Origin: Lutibacter sp.
GTDB taxonomy: Bacteria; Bacteroidota; Bacteroidia; Flavobacteriales; Flavobacteriaceae
Length of the DNA stretch: 12,246 bases
Direction of reading: 5' to 3'
Assembly: GCA_003516285.1 (NCBI GenBank)
Contig: DPCK01000021.1
Location: 36,784-49,029, forward strand
Shown: piece after piece, positions 1 through 7,520 of the stretch
Layout of the letters: every line of letters begins with the position of its first letter
Numbering within the stretch: the stretch's first letter is position 1
The notes under the pieces: generated by a model
Database searches by the model: none
What the model saw: only the letters and a program-made list of their open reading frames with translations
What the model was told of the DNA's origin: nothing
Position numbers and translations under genes: made by a program

Positions 1-632
1 TCACTTATATTTCAAAAGATGAAGCCGCCAAAATTTACAGTGCCGACATTGGCGAAAACTTTTTGGAGTTTTTGGGTGAGAATCCGCTTAAAAATGCCAT
101 TGATATTTCACTGAAATCCGAATTTGTGACGCCAGAAATTATGGCAGGCATAGAAAAAGAATTGGTGCTTAGAAACATTGTTTCAGAAGTTACTTACGAC
201 AAGCCGCTGATTGAATTACTCTCAAAAAACATCAACCGACTAAGCTTTTGGATGCTTATTTTTAGTGCGCTGTTTACCTTAATTGCCATCGTTTTAATCA
301 ACGGATCTATCCGTCTTTCAGTATATTCAAAACGATTTACCATCAAAACAATGCAAATGGTGGGCGCCACAAAAAGCTTTATTCGCGGTCCGTTTATTTG
401 GCAAAGCGTAAAACTTGGCATTATTGGCGCATTGGTTTCCATTGTGGGTTTGCTGGCATTCATTTCATATTTGAACAAAAATATCCCTGAGTTGGAACTG
501 TTTTCCGATATCAATATATTGGGCATTGTGTTTCTTGGAATTATCGGATTGGGAATCCTCATTACCTGGTTAAGCACGTTTTTTGCAACCCAGCGATTTT
601 TAAACCTAAGAAGCGACGAACTTTATTATTGA
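1..632 (+). CDS. ftsX: Cell division protein FtsX, C-terminal part
   Basis: This is the 3' part of an FtsX-type permease; the gene begins before the window and the frame is open from base 3. FtsX pairs with the ATPase FtsE in the inner membrane and couples division to peptidoglycan hydrolase activation. The visible 209 codons hold the end of the periplasmic domain, then three hydrophobic segments (beginning LSFWMLIF, VKLGIIGAL and INILGIVFL) that match the last three of the four FtsX helices. Between the first and second is the cytoplasmic stretch with the family motif MQMVGATKSFIRGPF. The protein ends LRSDELYY. A TTG at 63 could be mistaken for a start, but homologous-looking sequence continues upstream in frame, so the gene is truncated by the window edge and not short. 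It leads the DUF3098–uppP–truB run, a gene order common in Bacteroidota (established knowledge). Confidence 0.93.
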   Translation, partial: TYISKDEAAKIYSADIGENFLEFLGENPLKNAIDISLKSEFVTPEIMAGIEKELVLRNIVSEVTYDKPLIELLSKNINRLSFWMLIFSALFTLIAIVLINGSIRLSVYSKRFTIKTMQMVGATKSFIRGPFIWQSVKLGIIGALVSIVGLLAFISYLNKNIPELELFSDINILGIVFLGIIGLGILITWLSTFFATQRFLNLRSDELYY

Positions 633-667
633 TAAAAATATAAGTCCTGTAATTACTGTAAATTTAT

Positions 668-684
668 AGTGAGCTTGTCGAACT
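668..684. repeat. Dispersed repeat fragment with GAGCTTGTCGAAC core
   Basis: The 65-bp gap between ftsX and the DUF3098 gene holds an imperfect dyad, AGT-GAGCTTGTCGA-ACT, with only the outer bases and a few inner ones paired. From memory, GAGCTTGTCGAA-type words are scattered at high copy in gaps of many flavobacterial genomes. Only one copy is visible here, so the repeat status is an inference. No TAnnTTTG promoter box was found in this gap. Confidence 0.35.
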
Positions 685-697
685 ACAAATAATTTTT

Positions 698-946
698 ATG
701 ATGAACCAAAAAAATAAAGAAATAAAAAGCAAATTCCTTTTCGGAAAAAGAAATTATGCAATTATGTTAATCGGTCTTGCTTTTATTGGACTTGGATTTA
801 TTTTAATGGCAGGCGGCGGAAGCGACAATCCCGAAATTTTTAATCCCGAAATGTACAATTTCAGAAGAATTCGTTTGGCGCCAACATTGGTAATTATAGG
901 TTTGGGCATTCAAATTTATGCCATTATGACCAAACCTAAAAAATAA
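698..946 (+). CDS. DUF3098 family small membrane protein
   Basis: An 82-residue protein with a basic N-terminus (MMNQKNKEIKSK), a first membrane helix at about residues 19-39, a short loop with GGGSDNPEIFNPE, the conserved-looking YNFRRIRLAP turn at about 53-62, and a second helix at about 61-77 before a basic tail. This composition and its place between ftsX and uppP match the DUF3098 family of Bacteroidota, whose function is unknown. The inner membrane is the likely location, with both ends cytoplasmic by the positive-inside rule. ATG codons at 698 and 701 are both possible starts; no Shine-Dalgarno helps choose. It ends 2 bases before uppP, so the two are almost surely co-transcribed and a role in envelope assembly is a reasonable guess from context only. 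Confidence 0.85.
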   Translation: MMNQKNKEIKSKFLFGKRNYAIMLIGLAFIGLGFILMAGGGSDNPEIFNPEMYNFRRIRLAPTLVIIGLGIQIYAIMTKPKK

Positions 947-948
947 GA

Positions 949-1761
949 ATGAATTATATTGAAGCTATTGTTTTAGCCATTATTGAAGGAATTACCGAAT
1001 ATTTACCCGTTTCTTCAACCGGCCATTTAATTATTGCATCCTCTTTTTATGGCATTGCCGGCGACGATTTTACCAAATTATTTACCATCGTAATTCAGCT
1101 GGGCGCCATTTTAGCGGTGTTGGCTTTGTATTGGAAACGCTTTTTTCAAAGTGTCGATTTTTACTTAAAACTTTTTGTGGCATTTTTGCCCGCCGTATTT
1201 TTCGGATTGCTTTTTAACAATTATATTGATGATTGGCTTGAAAGTCCCATCATTGTGGCCATTACGTTAATTTTGGGCGGATTTATTTTGCTGAAAGTCG
1301 ATGATTGGTTTAAATCAAATGAAATTTTGGATCCCAACCAACCTTATAAACATACCGAAATTGGTTACGTCACCGCACTTAAAATCGGATTTTTTCAATG
1401 CTTGGCTATGATCCCGGGAACTTCCAGAAGCGGTGCCTCCATCATAGGAGGGATGACCCAAAAACTGAACAGAAGAACCGCTGCCGAATTCTCTTTTTTC
1501 TTGGCGGTGCCAACGATGTTTGGCGCAACTTCAAAAAAGTTGTACGATTATTACAACGCAGGTTTTACCTTAAGCCAGCACCAAATTAATTATTTGTTGA
1601 TTGGCAACGTGATTTCTTTTATCGTAGCCTTGCTCGCCATCAAATTTTTTATCGATTATTTAAGCAAAAACGGATTCAAATTGTTCGGTTATTATCGGAT
1701 CGTTTTGGGTGTTGCTTTATTGCTGATTCATTATTTTGTGATGCCTTTAACCGTTGTATAA
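949..1761 (+). CDS. uppP: Undecaprenyl-diphosphatase (UppP/BacA)
   Basis: Integral membrane phosphatase that converts undecaprenyl diphosphate to undecaprenyl phosphate, recycling the lipid carrier for peptidoglycan and other surface polymers. The 270-residue length is normal. The two family signatures are intact: the glutamate-rich EGITEYLPVSSTGH at residues 13-26 (E13, E17, S22-S23, H26) and the phosphate-binding PGTSRSG at 156-162 with R160. Multiple hydrophobic segments cover about 45-62, 72-92, 100-116, 183-195, 214-236 and 248-267. The start lies 2 bases after the DUF3098 stop, and the stop TAA (1759-1761) shares its last A with the truB ATG, so translation of the two is probably coupled. 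Changes in this gene's dosage are known to affect bacitracin sensitivity in other bacteria. Confidence 0.96.
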   Translation: MNYIEAIVLAIIEGITEYLPVSSTGHLIIASSFYGIAGDDFTKLFTIVIQLGAILAVLALYWKRFFQSVDFYLKLFVAFLPAVFFGLLFNNYIDDWLESPIIVAITLILGGFILLKVDDWFKSNEILDPNQPYKHTEIGYVTALKIGFFQCLAMIPGTSRSGASIIGGMTQKLNRRTAAEFSFFLAVPTMFGATSKKLYDYYNAGFTLSQHQINYLLIGNVISFIVALLAIKFFIDYLSKNGFKLFGYYRIVLGVALLLIHYFVMPLTVV

Positions 1762-2447
1762 TGCTTACTGGAGAAGATTTTAAAAACGGACAAATATTGT
1801 TGATTGACAAACCTTTAACCTGGACTTCCTTTCAGGTGGTCAATAAATTACGTTGGAACATTCGACATAAATTTGGCCTGGGTAAAATAAAAGTGGGCCA
1901 CGCCGGAACGTTAGATCCGTTGGCAACCGGTTTGCTAATTATTTGCACCGGAAATTTCACCAAAAAAATAGACGAATATCAGGCGCAAGTCAAAGAATAT
2001 ACCGGTGAAATTACATTGGGCGCAACAACCCCAAGCTTCGATTTGGAAACCGAAGTGGATGAAAATTTTCCGGTTGATCATATTACGGCTGATTTAATCC
2101 ATAAAACCTCAAAACAATTTGTGGGAGATATAGCGCAAATTCCGCCTATGTTTTCTGCCATCAAAATGGCTGGAGTTCGTATGTACGATTTGGCACGTCA
2201 AGGAAAAACACGTGAAATTACATCGAGAAACATCACCATCCAAACTTTTGAAATCACCAACATTACAATGCCTAAAGTGCAATTTAGGATTGTGTGCAGC
2301 AAAGGAACCTACATTCGTTCCTTGGCCTATGATTTTGGAAAAGCATTAAATTCGGGCGGACATTTATCTCAATTGCGACGCACTAAAATTGGCGATTTTA
2401 ACGTTAATGATGCTTTAGAAGTAAAAGATTTTATAGCCAATTTATAA
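1761..2447 (+). CDS. truB: tRNA pseudouridine(55) synthase TruB
   Basis: Cytoplasmic enzyme that isomerises U55 of the tRNA T-loop to pseudouridine. The 228-residue protein shows the catalytic motif GHAGTLDPLATGLL at 46-59 with the nucleophile Asp52, the N-terminal LLIDKP-WTS region (13-23), the IPPMFSAIKMAG segment with its substrate-contacting tyrosine further on (MYDLAR), and the CSKGTYIRSLAYDFG motif typical of the family. It is shorter than the E. coli enzyme (about 314 residues) because it stops soon after the catalytic core and lacks a C-terminal PUA-like extension; short TruB forms are usual in Bacteroidota as far as I know. The ATG overlaps the uppP stop by 1 base, and the start is fixed by that overlap and by the typical N-terminus. 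Confidence 0.95.
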   Translation: MLTGEDFKNGQILLIDKPLTWTSFQVVNKLRWNIRHKFGLGKIKVGHAGTLDPLATGLLIICTGNFTKKIDEYQAQVKEYTGEITLGATTPSFDLETEVDENFPVDHITADLIHKTSKQFVGDIAQIPPMFSAIKMAGVRMYDLARQGKTREITSRNITIQTFEITNITMPKVQFRIVCSKGTYIRSLAYDFGKALNSGGHLSQLRRTKIGDFNVNDALEVKDFIANL

Positions 2448-2458
2448 CCTTTCCTCTG

Positions 2459-2995
2459 ATGCAAAAGGCATTTCTTATTTCGATGCTGCATATTTCAATG
2501 GGTATATTTGCCCAAAACAACATTCATTATAATTTTACCGTCAACACTACTTTTATGGCAAATGAAAATTTCGGAAAATATGATGAGTATGCCGAAGAAA
2601 GAGATTGGAATATCATTTTGCCAAGAGCCTTAATGCTAAGAAACGGGTTTGATGTTACTGTAAATCATTTTGTGTCAGTGGGATTAAATTTGGGTCTCGA
2701 TTGGCATGAAGATTTGGATGTGCTCGCCGTTCCTTATTATATTGATACAAAATTTACGATGCTTAGAGATGGCAATGACCGGCTTTATATCGGCGGAGGC
2801 TATGGAAAATTGGTAAAATTGGGAAAGGCTTTTGAACGCGGACTGTATTTTAAGACGGGAATAGGTTATCAAGCCACTACAGAAAAAGCACATAGTTTTA
2901 TCATTAACATCGATTTTCACCAAAAGAAAATGGAAAATTTTGAAAATGGAAGGCTCAATAGCCTTTCTTTAGGTTTGGGTATGAGTTTTTTATAA
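2459..2995 (+). CDS. Predicted secreted outer-membrane beta-barrel-like protein
   Basis: I do not recognise a named family. The 178-residue product starts with a probable Sec signal peptide (basic K3, hydrophobic 4-17, likely cleavage after IFA at 18), leaving about 160 residues. The rest alternates polar and hydrophobic residues in strand-like blocks, with glycine-rich turns (YIGGGYGKL at about 110-118, FKTGIGYQ, LSLGLGMSF) and ends in an aromatic/hydrophobic pair, all as in small outer-membrane barrels. Residues DWHEDLDV and the acidic DEYAEERDW near the N-terminus would lie in loops. The start is 11 bases after truB, on the same strand, so it is probably the last gene of that operon. No homology-based function can be given; a porin-like or structural envelope role is inference. 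Confidence 0.7.
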   Translation: MQKAFLISMLHISMGIFAQNNIHYNFTVNTTFMANENFGKYDEYAEERDWNIILPRALMLRNGFDVTVNHFVSVGLNLGLDWHEDLDVLAVPYYIDTKFTMLRDGNDRLYIGGGYGKLVKLGKAFERGLYFKTGIGYQATTEKAHSFIINIDFHQKKMENFENGRLNSLSLGLGMSFL

Positions 2996-3044
2996 AAATC
3001 AACCCAGTCAGCTATCCATAATATTGATTTCATCCGCTAGGCGA

Positions 3045-3058
3045 AAAAATCAAAAATC
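3045..3058. repeat. Heptanucleotide tandem AAAAATC x2
   Basis: Two exact copies of AAAAATC lie in the gap between the convergent outer-membrane-protein gene and hyaD. The rest of that 168-bp gap (2996-3163) holds a second 7-bp-period stretch at 3107-3127 and a GC-richer patch at about 3075-3095 (GGAGCGGAGCCGAAGGGCG). No convincing terminator or coding sequence was seen. AT-rich sequence makes a single duplication weak alone; it gains weight from the similar AAATC heptads at 8911-8938. Confidence 0.45.
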
Positions 3059-3106
3059 CTTAATACAAATCTAAAGGAGCGGAGCCGAAGGGCGTAAAAC
3101 TTTGCG

Positions 3107-3127
3107 AACCTGAAACTTGGAACAAAT
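3107..3127. repeat. Degenerate heptad array (AACNNNN)
   Basis: Three successive 7-base units AACCTGA, AACTTGG, AACAAAT share the AAC beginning; the first two match at 5 of 7 positions. It resembles the other 7-bp-period stretches of this window but is more degenerate. The gap position between converging genes gives no hint of function. Confidence 0.35.
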
Positions 3128-3163
3128 TACCAACTTTTACCCAATAGGAGCCAAAGTGAACAA

Positions 3164-3694
3164 TTAAGATTCCAAGTGAAGCGCTTCAGCTTGTTTCAAT
3201 ATTTGTTCAATAATTTTAGGAATGGCATTTTTTACATTCGGACTCAACTCAATAGTCATCGGAACCAATTCTTCAATAGAAACGGTAAATAAATGAAGAT
3301 CGGGTTTTTCTTCCATTAAATAAACGGCTTCAATCATATCTTTTAGGCCAACATCGTGCACGCTTAATGCAGAAGGAAAATCGGAAGCAAATTTTGGTCG
3401 AATGAGCGAAATGGTTCCGGCAGGTTTTCCATCCATCGTGGCATCCACAAAAATAATGGTTTGGTAGGCTTCAAAACAATTCAGCAATAGGAAACCGCCA
3501 GTACCGCCGTCTAAAATATCGACATATTCCGGCAATTTTATTTTAGCCATTTCTTGCATCACGTGAACACCAATACCTTCATCGCCCATTAAATAATTGC
3601 CTACGCCGAGGATTAAAATACTGTTCGATTTGTCTTTTTCGAAAAAATAGGAATCGCTGCTGATAGCTACGGGAGTTCGTTCTTTTATGCTCAT
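3164..3694 (-). CDS. hyaD: [NiFe]-hydrogenase maturation endopeptidase (HyaD/HupD type, M52)
   Basis: Cytoplasmic protease that removes the C-terminal tail of the hydrogenase large subunit once nickel is in the active site. The 176-residue protein has the family core ILGVGNYLMGDEGIGVHV at 28-45 with E39, DGGTGG at 62-67 with D62, and SVHDVGL at 111-117 with H113; these correspond to the three nickel-sensing residues known from HybD (Glu16, Asp62, His93). About 25 residues precede the usual start of the family (the ILxLGxGN strand), a polar extension of unknown use; no better internal start exists because M36 lies inside the core. It is the last gene of the hydrogenase operon but is set apart from hyaC by 161 bp that contain a terminator-like hairpin, so its level may be lower than that of hyaABC. 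The substrate is almost certainly the HyaB encoded upstream. Confidence 0.95.
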   Translation of the reverse strand: MSIKERTPVAISSDSYFFEKDKSNSILILGVGNYLMGDEGIGVHVMQEMAKIKLPEYVDILDGGTGGFLLLNCFEAYQTIIFVDATMDGKPAGTISLIRPKFASDFPSALSVHDVGLKDMIEAVYLMEEKPDLHLFTVSIEELVPMTIELSPNVKNAIPKIIEQILKQAEALHLES

Positions 3695-3705
3695 ATTAAC
3701 TGTTT

Positions 3706-3759
3706 AAAAAAAGTAAATTCATTCGGCTTGAAAAAAACAGCGGCAGAATGAACTTACTT
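3706..3759 (-). terminator. Terminator-like hairpin between hyaC and hyaD
   Basis: On the minus strand (transcript sense) a 14-base arm at 3759-3746 pairs with 3724-3711, 13 Watson-Crick pairs plus one G-U, around a 21-base loop (3745-3725). The transcript then runs directly into seven U residues (3712-3706). This has the form of an intrinsic terminator or attenuator, though the stem is AT-rich and so moderate in strength. It lies 12 bases upstream of the hyaD start codon. It could lower hyaD relative to hyaABC or mark an RNA processing end. The + strand reading lacks a U-run. Confidence 0.5.
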
Positions 3760-3823
3760 CAAAGTTTGGTTTAAGGGTTATTTTTTTGGGATTAAGGATT
3801 ATGGAAGATCGGGTCTTACTAAC

Positions 3824-3858
3824 CACTCTTCACACTTGACACTTTACACTTCACTTTA
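3824..3858. repeat. Heptad tandem array NACACTT at the 3' end of hyaC
   Basis: Consecutive 7-base units CACTCTT, CACACTT, GACACTT, TACACTT, CACTTTA run without gaps. The middle three differ only in the first base. The final unit overlaps the hyaC stop codon (TTA on this strand at 3856-3858), so the array touches the coding end. The period is the same as in other short arrays in this window. Confidence 0.65.
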
Positions 3859-4572
3859 CTTTTTTTCTTCTACTTCCTTAACTTTTTTTAATCGTTCTTC
3901 CCTCACAAATTTATAGCCGCCAAACATTGATGAAACTTCTGCGCGACCTTCCAGCCAGTCGTGAAAAAACACCAAATACACGTGGATAATCACAAAAAGA
4001 ATGAATCCCCACATCGCAATATGATGAATGTTACGCACCATAAAGTCGCCGCCAAGCATTGGTGTTACCCAGCTAAACATTTTTGGCAAAAACCAAGACG
4101 AAGTGTCGGCATACAAAGCAAAGCCTGTAAAAACGGAGATTAATGCAATCACAAACAGGATGAGGTACGAAAATGCCGCCACACTGTTATGGCCAATGCT
4201 GATGTTTTTTAATTCAGGTTGCTTGTCGTTCATCAATAAAATATCATTTTTTATGACGTGCTTAAAATTACCCCACCTTTTTTTATCGAAAGGCCATAAA
4301 GCACGCCAACTTGCAAATTGGTTCCCCACAAATGACCAATACACGCGTAAAATCATATTAAAGAAGAAAATGTACGCGGCGATAAAATGAATATAACGAA
4401 CAATCCCAAAGGAATGCAAATTTGTTGCCTCTGCATTTGAAAGCAGTGCGGGCGGATTGGCAATTAAAAATCCGGACAGTGTGAGCGCTAATACGCAGAG
4501 CACATTTACCCAATGGAAAATCCGAACCGGCAATTCCCAAACCAATACGCGTTGAAAGTTTCTAGTTTCCAT
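3856..4572 (-). CDS. hyaC: [NiFe]-hydrogenase b-type cytochrome subunit
   Basis: Membrane cytochrome b that takes electrons from the small subunit and passes them to quinone (menaquinone in most Bacteroidota; inference). The 238-residue protein has four hydrophobic helices at about 17-38, 58-80, 130-154 and 183-205. Candidate heme ligands are H20 (RIFHW), H62 (YIHFIAAY) in helix 2, H183/H184 and H197 in the signature RNIHHIAMWGFILFVIIHVY; these match the HyaC/HupC family. A charged cytoplasmic tail (VREERLKKVKEVEEKK) closes it. Length is in the usual range of about 220-245. It starts 10 bases after the hyaB stop, so it is co-transcribed with hyaAB. Presence of this gene separates the enzyme from soluble or cytochrome c3-linked hydrogenases and supports respiratory H2 uptake. 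Confidence 0.96.
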   Translation of the reverse strand: METRNFQRVLVWELPVRIFHWVNVLCVLALTLSGFLIANPPALLSNAEATNLHSFGIVRYIHFIAAYIFFFNMILRVYWSFVGNQFASWRALWPFDKKRWGNFKHVIKNDILLMNDKQPELKNISIGHNSVAAFSYLILFVIALISVFTGFALYADTSSWFLPKMFSWVTPMLGGDFMVRNIHHIAMWGFILFVIIHVYLVFFHDWLEGRAEVSSMFGGYKFVREERLKKVKEVEEKK

Positions 4573-4582
4573 AATTTATAGT

Positions 4583-6319
4583 TTAACTGTCACAACTGGC
4601 AATGTTTTGAACCTGGGAAATATGATTTCCGTGTTCATCATATAAATGTACGGCACAAGCCAAACAAGGATCGAAGGAATGAATGGTGCGAATAATTTCT
4701 AACGGCAATTCAGGATCTGCAATTGGAGTGCCGATTAAAGCAGCTTCATAAGCCGATCTTTGTCCTTTTGGATCGCGAGGTGACGCATTCCAGGTAGATG
4801 GAACCACCATTTGATAATTTTCGGTTTTTTGATCTTTAATGGTTATCCAATGTGCCAAAGCGCCACGAGGTGCTTCCATAAAACCGACACCTTTGGCTTC
4901 ATTTGGCCAGCTGGAAGGTTCCCAACTGTCCATATTTGCCATACGTTCATCACCATTTTTAATGTTGTTCATTAAAGTGTTGTAGAATTCCAAAGTCCAA
5001 TTTGCAACCAGTTGCGTTTCAATTCCGCGGGCAGCTGTTCTTCCCAAGGTTGAAAACAACGCATCAACAGGAACATTTAAATGTGTCAATGCGGCATTTA
5101 CGGCAGCTTGAATTTCTTTATTTCCACGGCCGTAACCTACCAATAAACGGGCAAGTGGCCCAACTTCCATCGGCAATCCTTTCCAGCGTGGCGTTTTAAT
5201 GAAACTGTATTTTTCTTCCACATTTAAAAAGTCGTAAGGAGGTTTTGGTCCGGAATATTTTATATTGGTTTCACCTTCCCAAGGATGTCTTCCTTTGTCT
5301 TTTCCTTCAGCATAATCATCATACCAGGAATTGTTTACAAATTCTTCAATTTCTTCGCTGTTTCTATGGTCAACATCAAGCACTTTAGACAAATCATTAT
5401 TTAAAATAATACCCTGTGGAAATTTAAAGCCCGACATATCAGCATAACCATTGGTTGGAAAATCGCCATAAGACATATAATTTCCGAATCCTTTTCCGAT
5501 AGCGCCCCAATCTTTATAGAAGGAAGCAATGGCCAATAAATCCGGGATATAAACTTGATCAATGAAGTTTTTTCCTTCTTGCAATAATTTTCCCACGTGA
5601 GCCAATCGTTCAGCATTTAAACCTCCGGCACCATCTGAATTTATAGCGCAGGCCATACCGCCAACCAAATAATTAGGGTGCGGATTTTTACCTCCAAAAA
5701 TGGTATGCACTTTTACGATTTCTTTTTGCCATTCCAAGGCTTCCAAATAGTGTGCAACTGCCAATAAATTAACTTCAGCCGGCAATTTCATTTGAGAATG
5801 TCCCCAGTAACCGTTTGCAAAAATGCCCAACTGGCCGCTTTCCACAAATTTTTGAACCCTATTTTGCACATCAGAAAAATAGCCCGGTGAACTTTTTGGC
5901 CATTTTGAAATGCTTTGTGCAATTTCAGAAGTTTTCTTAGGGTCTGCTTTTAGGGCGTTTACAATATCCACCCAATCTAAAGCGTGTAAATGATAAAAGT
6001 GAACGGTATGGTCGTGCATATACAAAGCGCCTTCCATAATATTGCGAACCATTTCGGCATTTGGCGGTACGGCAATTCCCAAAGCGTCTTCAACGGCTCT
6101 TACGGAAGTTAATGCGTGAACGGTTGTACAAACACCACAAGTACGTTGCACAAAAGCCCAAACATCTCTGGGATCTCGTCCTTTTACAATGCTTTCAATG
6201 CCACGAACCATGATGCTGGAACTGAATGCATCTACGATAACACCGTCTTTAATTTCTGCTTCTATTCTTAAATGACCTTCAATTCTGGTGATTGGGTCAA
6301 CTACTATTCTATTTGCCAT
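4583..6319 (-). CDS. hyaB: [NiFe]-hydrogenase large subunit, precursor
   Basis: Catalytic subunit with the Ni-Fe(CN)2CO centre; oxidises H2 on the outer face of the cytoplasmic membrane with HyaA. The 578-residue protein has both nickel motifs: RTCGVCTTVH at 59-68 (C61, C64, H68) preceded by RGIE at 39-42, and DPCLACAVH at 550-558 (C552, C555, H558). Twenty residues follow H558 (starting LYDEHGN, ending SCDS); this tail is expected to be removed by HyaD after nickel insertion. It is somewhat longer than the 15 residues of E. coli HyaB. The sequence between the motifs (for example GRDPRDVWAFVQ at 48-59 and the HSFDPCLAC region) reads like the membrane-bound group 1d enzymes. It has no signal peptide, as expected: it is exported with HyaA by the Tat system. 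It starts 11 bases after the hyaA stop without a Shine-Dalgarno. Confidence 0.98.
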   Translation of the reverse strand: MANRIVVDPITRIEGHLRIEAEIKDGVIVDAFSSSIMVRGIESIVKGRDPRDVWAFVQRTCGVCTTVHALTSVRAVEDALGIAVPPNAEMVRNIMEGALYMHDHTVHFYHLHALDWVDIVNALKADPKKTSEIAQSISKWPKSSPGYFSDVQNRVQKFVESGQLGIFANGYWGHSQMKLPAEVNLLAVAHYLEALEWQKEIVKVHTIFGGKNPHPNYLVGGMACAINSDGAGGLNAERLAHVGKLLQEGKNFIDQVYIPDLLAIASFYKDWGAIGKGFGNYMSYGDFPTNGYADMSGFKFPQGIILNNDLSKVLDVDHRNSEEIEEFVNNSWYDDYAEGKDKGRHPWEGETNIKYSGPKPPYDFLNVEEKYSFIKTPRWKGLPMEVGPLARLLVGYGRGNKEIQAAVNAALTHLNVPVDALFSTLGRTAARGIETQLVANWTLEFYNTLMNNIKNGDERMANMDSWEPSSWPNEAKGVGFMEAPRGALAHWITIKDQKTENYQMVVPSTWNASPRDPKGQRSAYEAALIGTPIADPELPLEIIRTIHSFDPCLACAVHLYDEHGNHISQVQNIASCDS

Positions 6320-6330
6320 TGGATTTTGTT

Positions 6331-7455
6331 TTAGAAGTCAATATTTTTTTCATTGTTTTTAGCTCTTTTGGTTCTCTCTGACAGCTCTTTTCGCTTAGAG
6401 ATATTTGCGGCAACTCCGTGTAAAACAACGCCTCCAACAACTACGGCGCCAGCAACTTTACCAACGGTATCTGCATTGCTTTCAACTGCAAACCCAGGTA
6501 TTTTTGTAGTTCTTTCATAGAATGGTCCATTGTCCCAGAAATTTGCTTCACTGCATCCTATACAACCGTGACCGGATTGAATTGGATAACTAACGCCATT
6601 GTTCCATTTTATGTTTCCGCAGGAGTTATACGTCATAGGCCCTTTACAGCCAACTTTATATAAACAATAGCCATTTTTGGAATTTTGGTCGTCAAAGGTT
6701 TCCGCAAATAAGCCGGCATCATAATATGGACGTCGATAACAGGTGTCGTGCACCCGTTTTCCGTAAAATGCTTTTGGCCTTCCCAGTCTGTCCAATTCCG
6801 GCAACCTTCCGAAAGCAACCACGTGAACAATAACACCAGCCATCACTTCGCCGATTGGCGGACAGCCGGGAACTTTTATAATAGGTTTGTTTTTTACTAT
6901 TTTATGGATAGGTGTTGCGCCCGTTGGATTTGGTTTTGCGGCCTGTACACATCCATTAGAGGCACAGCTTCCCCAAGCAATGATTGCTTTTGCGCCTGCA
7001 GCTGCTTCCAAAAATGTTTCTTTTGCCGATTTACCTGCGATACAACAATAATTTCCGTCATCACCTAATGGAATGGAACCCTCAACACAAAGTATGTATT
7101 CTCCTTTATATTTATCCATAACCGCTTTTTTGGCTGCTTCTGCCTGATGCCCGGAAGCCGCCATTAAGGTTAAGGTATAATCCAAGGAGATTTTGTCTAA
7201 AATAATATCAGCCACAATTGGGTGATTCGACCTGATAAAAGATTCACTGCAGCAAGTGCATTCTTGGTAGTGCTCCCAAATAATCGGTATTCTTGGCGTT
7301 TTTTCCAAAGATTCGGCTATTTGTCCAACCATAGAAGATTCCAAGCCCATAAAAGCTGCCATATAAGTAGAAAATTTCAGAAAATCTCTACGGCTATAAC
7401 CTTGCTTTATAATGCTTTCGTAGTAGGTGTCGCGTTGTTCGTTATCGATAGGCAT
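6331..7455 (-). CDS. hyaA: O2-tolerant-type [NiFe]-hydrogenase small subunit, Tat precursor
   Basis: Electron-transfer subunit with three iron-sulfur clusters. The 374-residue precursor begins with a Tat signal (SRRDFLKF at 21-28, then a hydrophobic stretch to about 45). The proximal-cluster region reads ECTCCSES with C66, C68, C69; later C164 and C169 (WGSCASNGC) and C198 (PGCPP). C68 and C169 occupy the places of the two extra cysteines that form the [4Fe-3S] cluster of oxygen-tolerant enzymes such as E. coli Hyd-1, where standard enzymes have glycine. Distal-cluster ligands are H236, C239, C264, C270; medial-cluster ligands are C279, C298, C301. A glycine/valine-rich C-terminal membrane helix (about 328-350) carries H346, matching the family's histidine near the cytochrome heme. 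C137-C138 is a doublet where Hyd-1 has a single cysteine. First gene of the operon; the ATG is set by the N-terminal match to the HyaA family. Confidence 0.98.
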   Translation of the reverse strand: MPIDNEQRDTYYESIIKQGYSRRDFLKFSTYMAAFMGLESSMVGQIAESLEKTPRIPIIWEHYQECTCCSESFIRSNHPIVADIILDKISLDYTLTLMAASGHQAEAAKKAVMDKYKGEYILCVEGSIPLGDDGNYCCIAGKSAKETFLEAAAGAKAIIAWGSCASNGCVQAAKPNPTGATPIHKIVKNKPIIKVPGCPPIGEVMAGVIVHVVAFGRLPELDRLGRPKAFYGKRVHDTCYRRPYYDAGLFAETFDDQNSKNGYCLYKVGCKGPMTYNSCGNIKWNNGVSYPIQSGHGCIGCSEANFWDNGPFYERTTKIPGFAVESNADTVGKVAGAVVVGGVVLHGVAANISKRKELSERTKRAKNNEKNIDF

Positions 7456-7494
7456 AAGTAAAGTTTTTAAGTAATGAAAAAGCCATTTTACTCG

Positions 7495-7520
7495 TGTGCT
7501 TTATGTTTGAAATAAGCACA
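7495..7520. promoter_or_regulatory. Dyad TGTGCTT-N12-AAGCACA at the hyaA transcription start region
   Basis: A perfect 7-bp inverted repeat (arms 7495-7501 and 7514-7520) lies just downstream, in hyaA sense, of the candidate -7 box at 7526-7519, overlapping its end by two bases. The predicted start of the hyaA transcript would fall within it. It could be a repressor operator, or fold as a hairpin at the 5' end of the mRNA, where it might stabilise the message. No regulator gene is in the window. Function is inference. Confidence 0.4.

Noticed and set aside
3021..3051. Possible bidirectional terminator TGATTT...AAATCA between the convergent genes.
   Set aside because: The 6-bp AT-rich arms with a long loop and an interior that pairs poorly make it unconvincing.
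3075..3095. GC-richer patch GGAGCGGAGCCGAAGGGCG considered as a terminator or a repeat remnant.
   Set aside because: No adequate stem with a following T-run could be drawn, and no second copy is in the window.
4028..4390. A 120-codon open frame on the + strand opposite hyaC.
   Set aside because: It lies wholly antisense to a well-supported gene, its product has no recognisable motifs, and it contains residues typical of a reverse-read membrane gene. A shadow frame.
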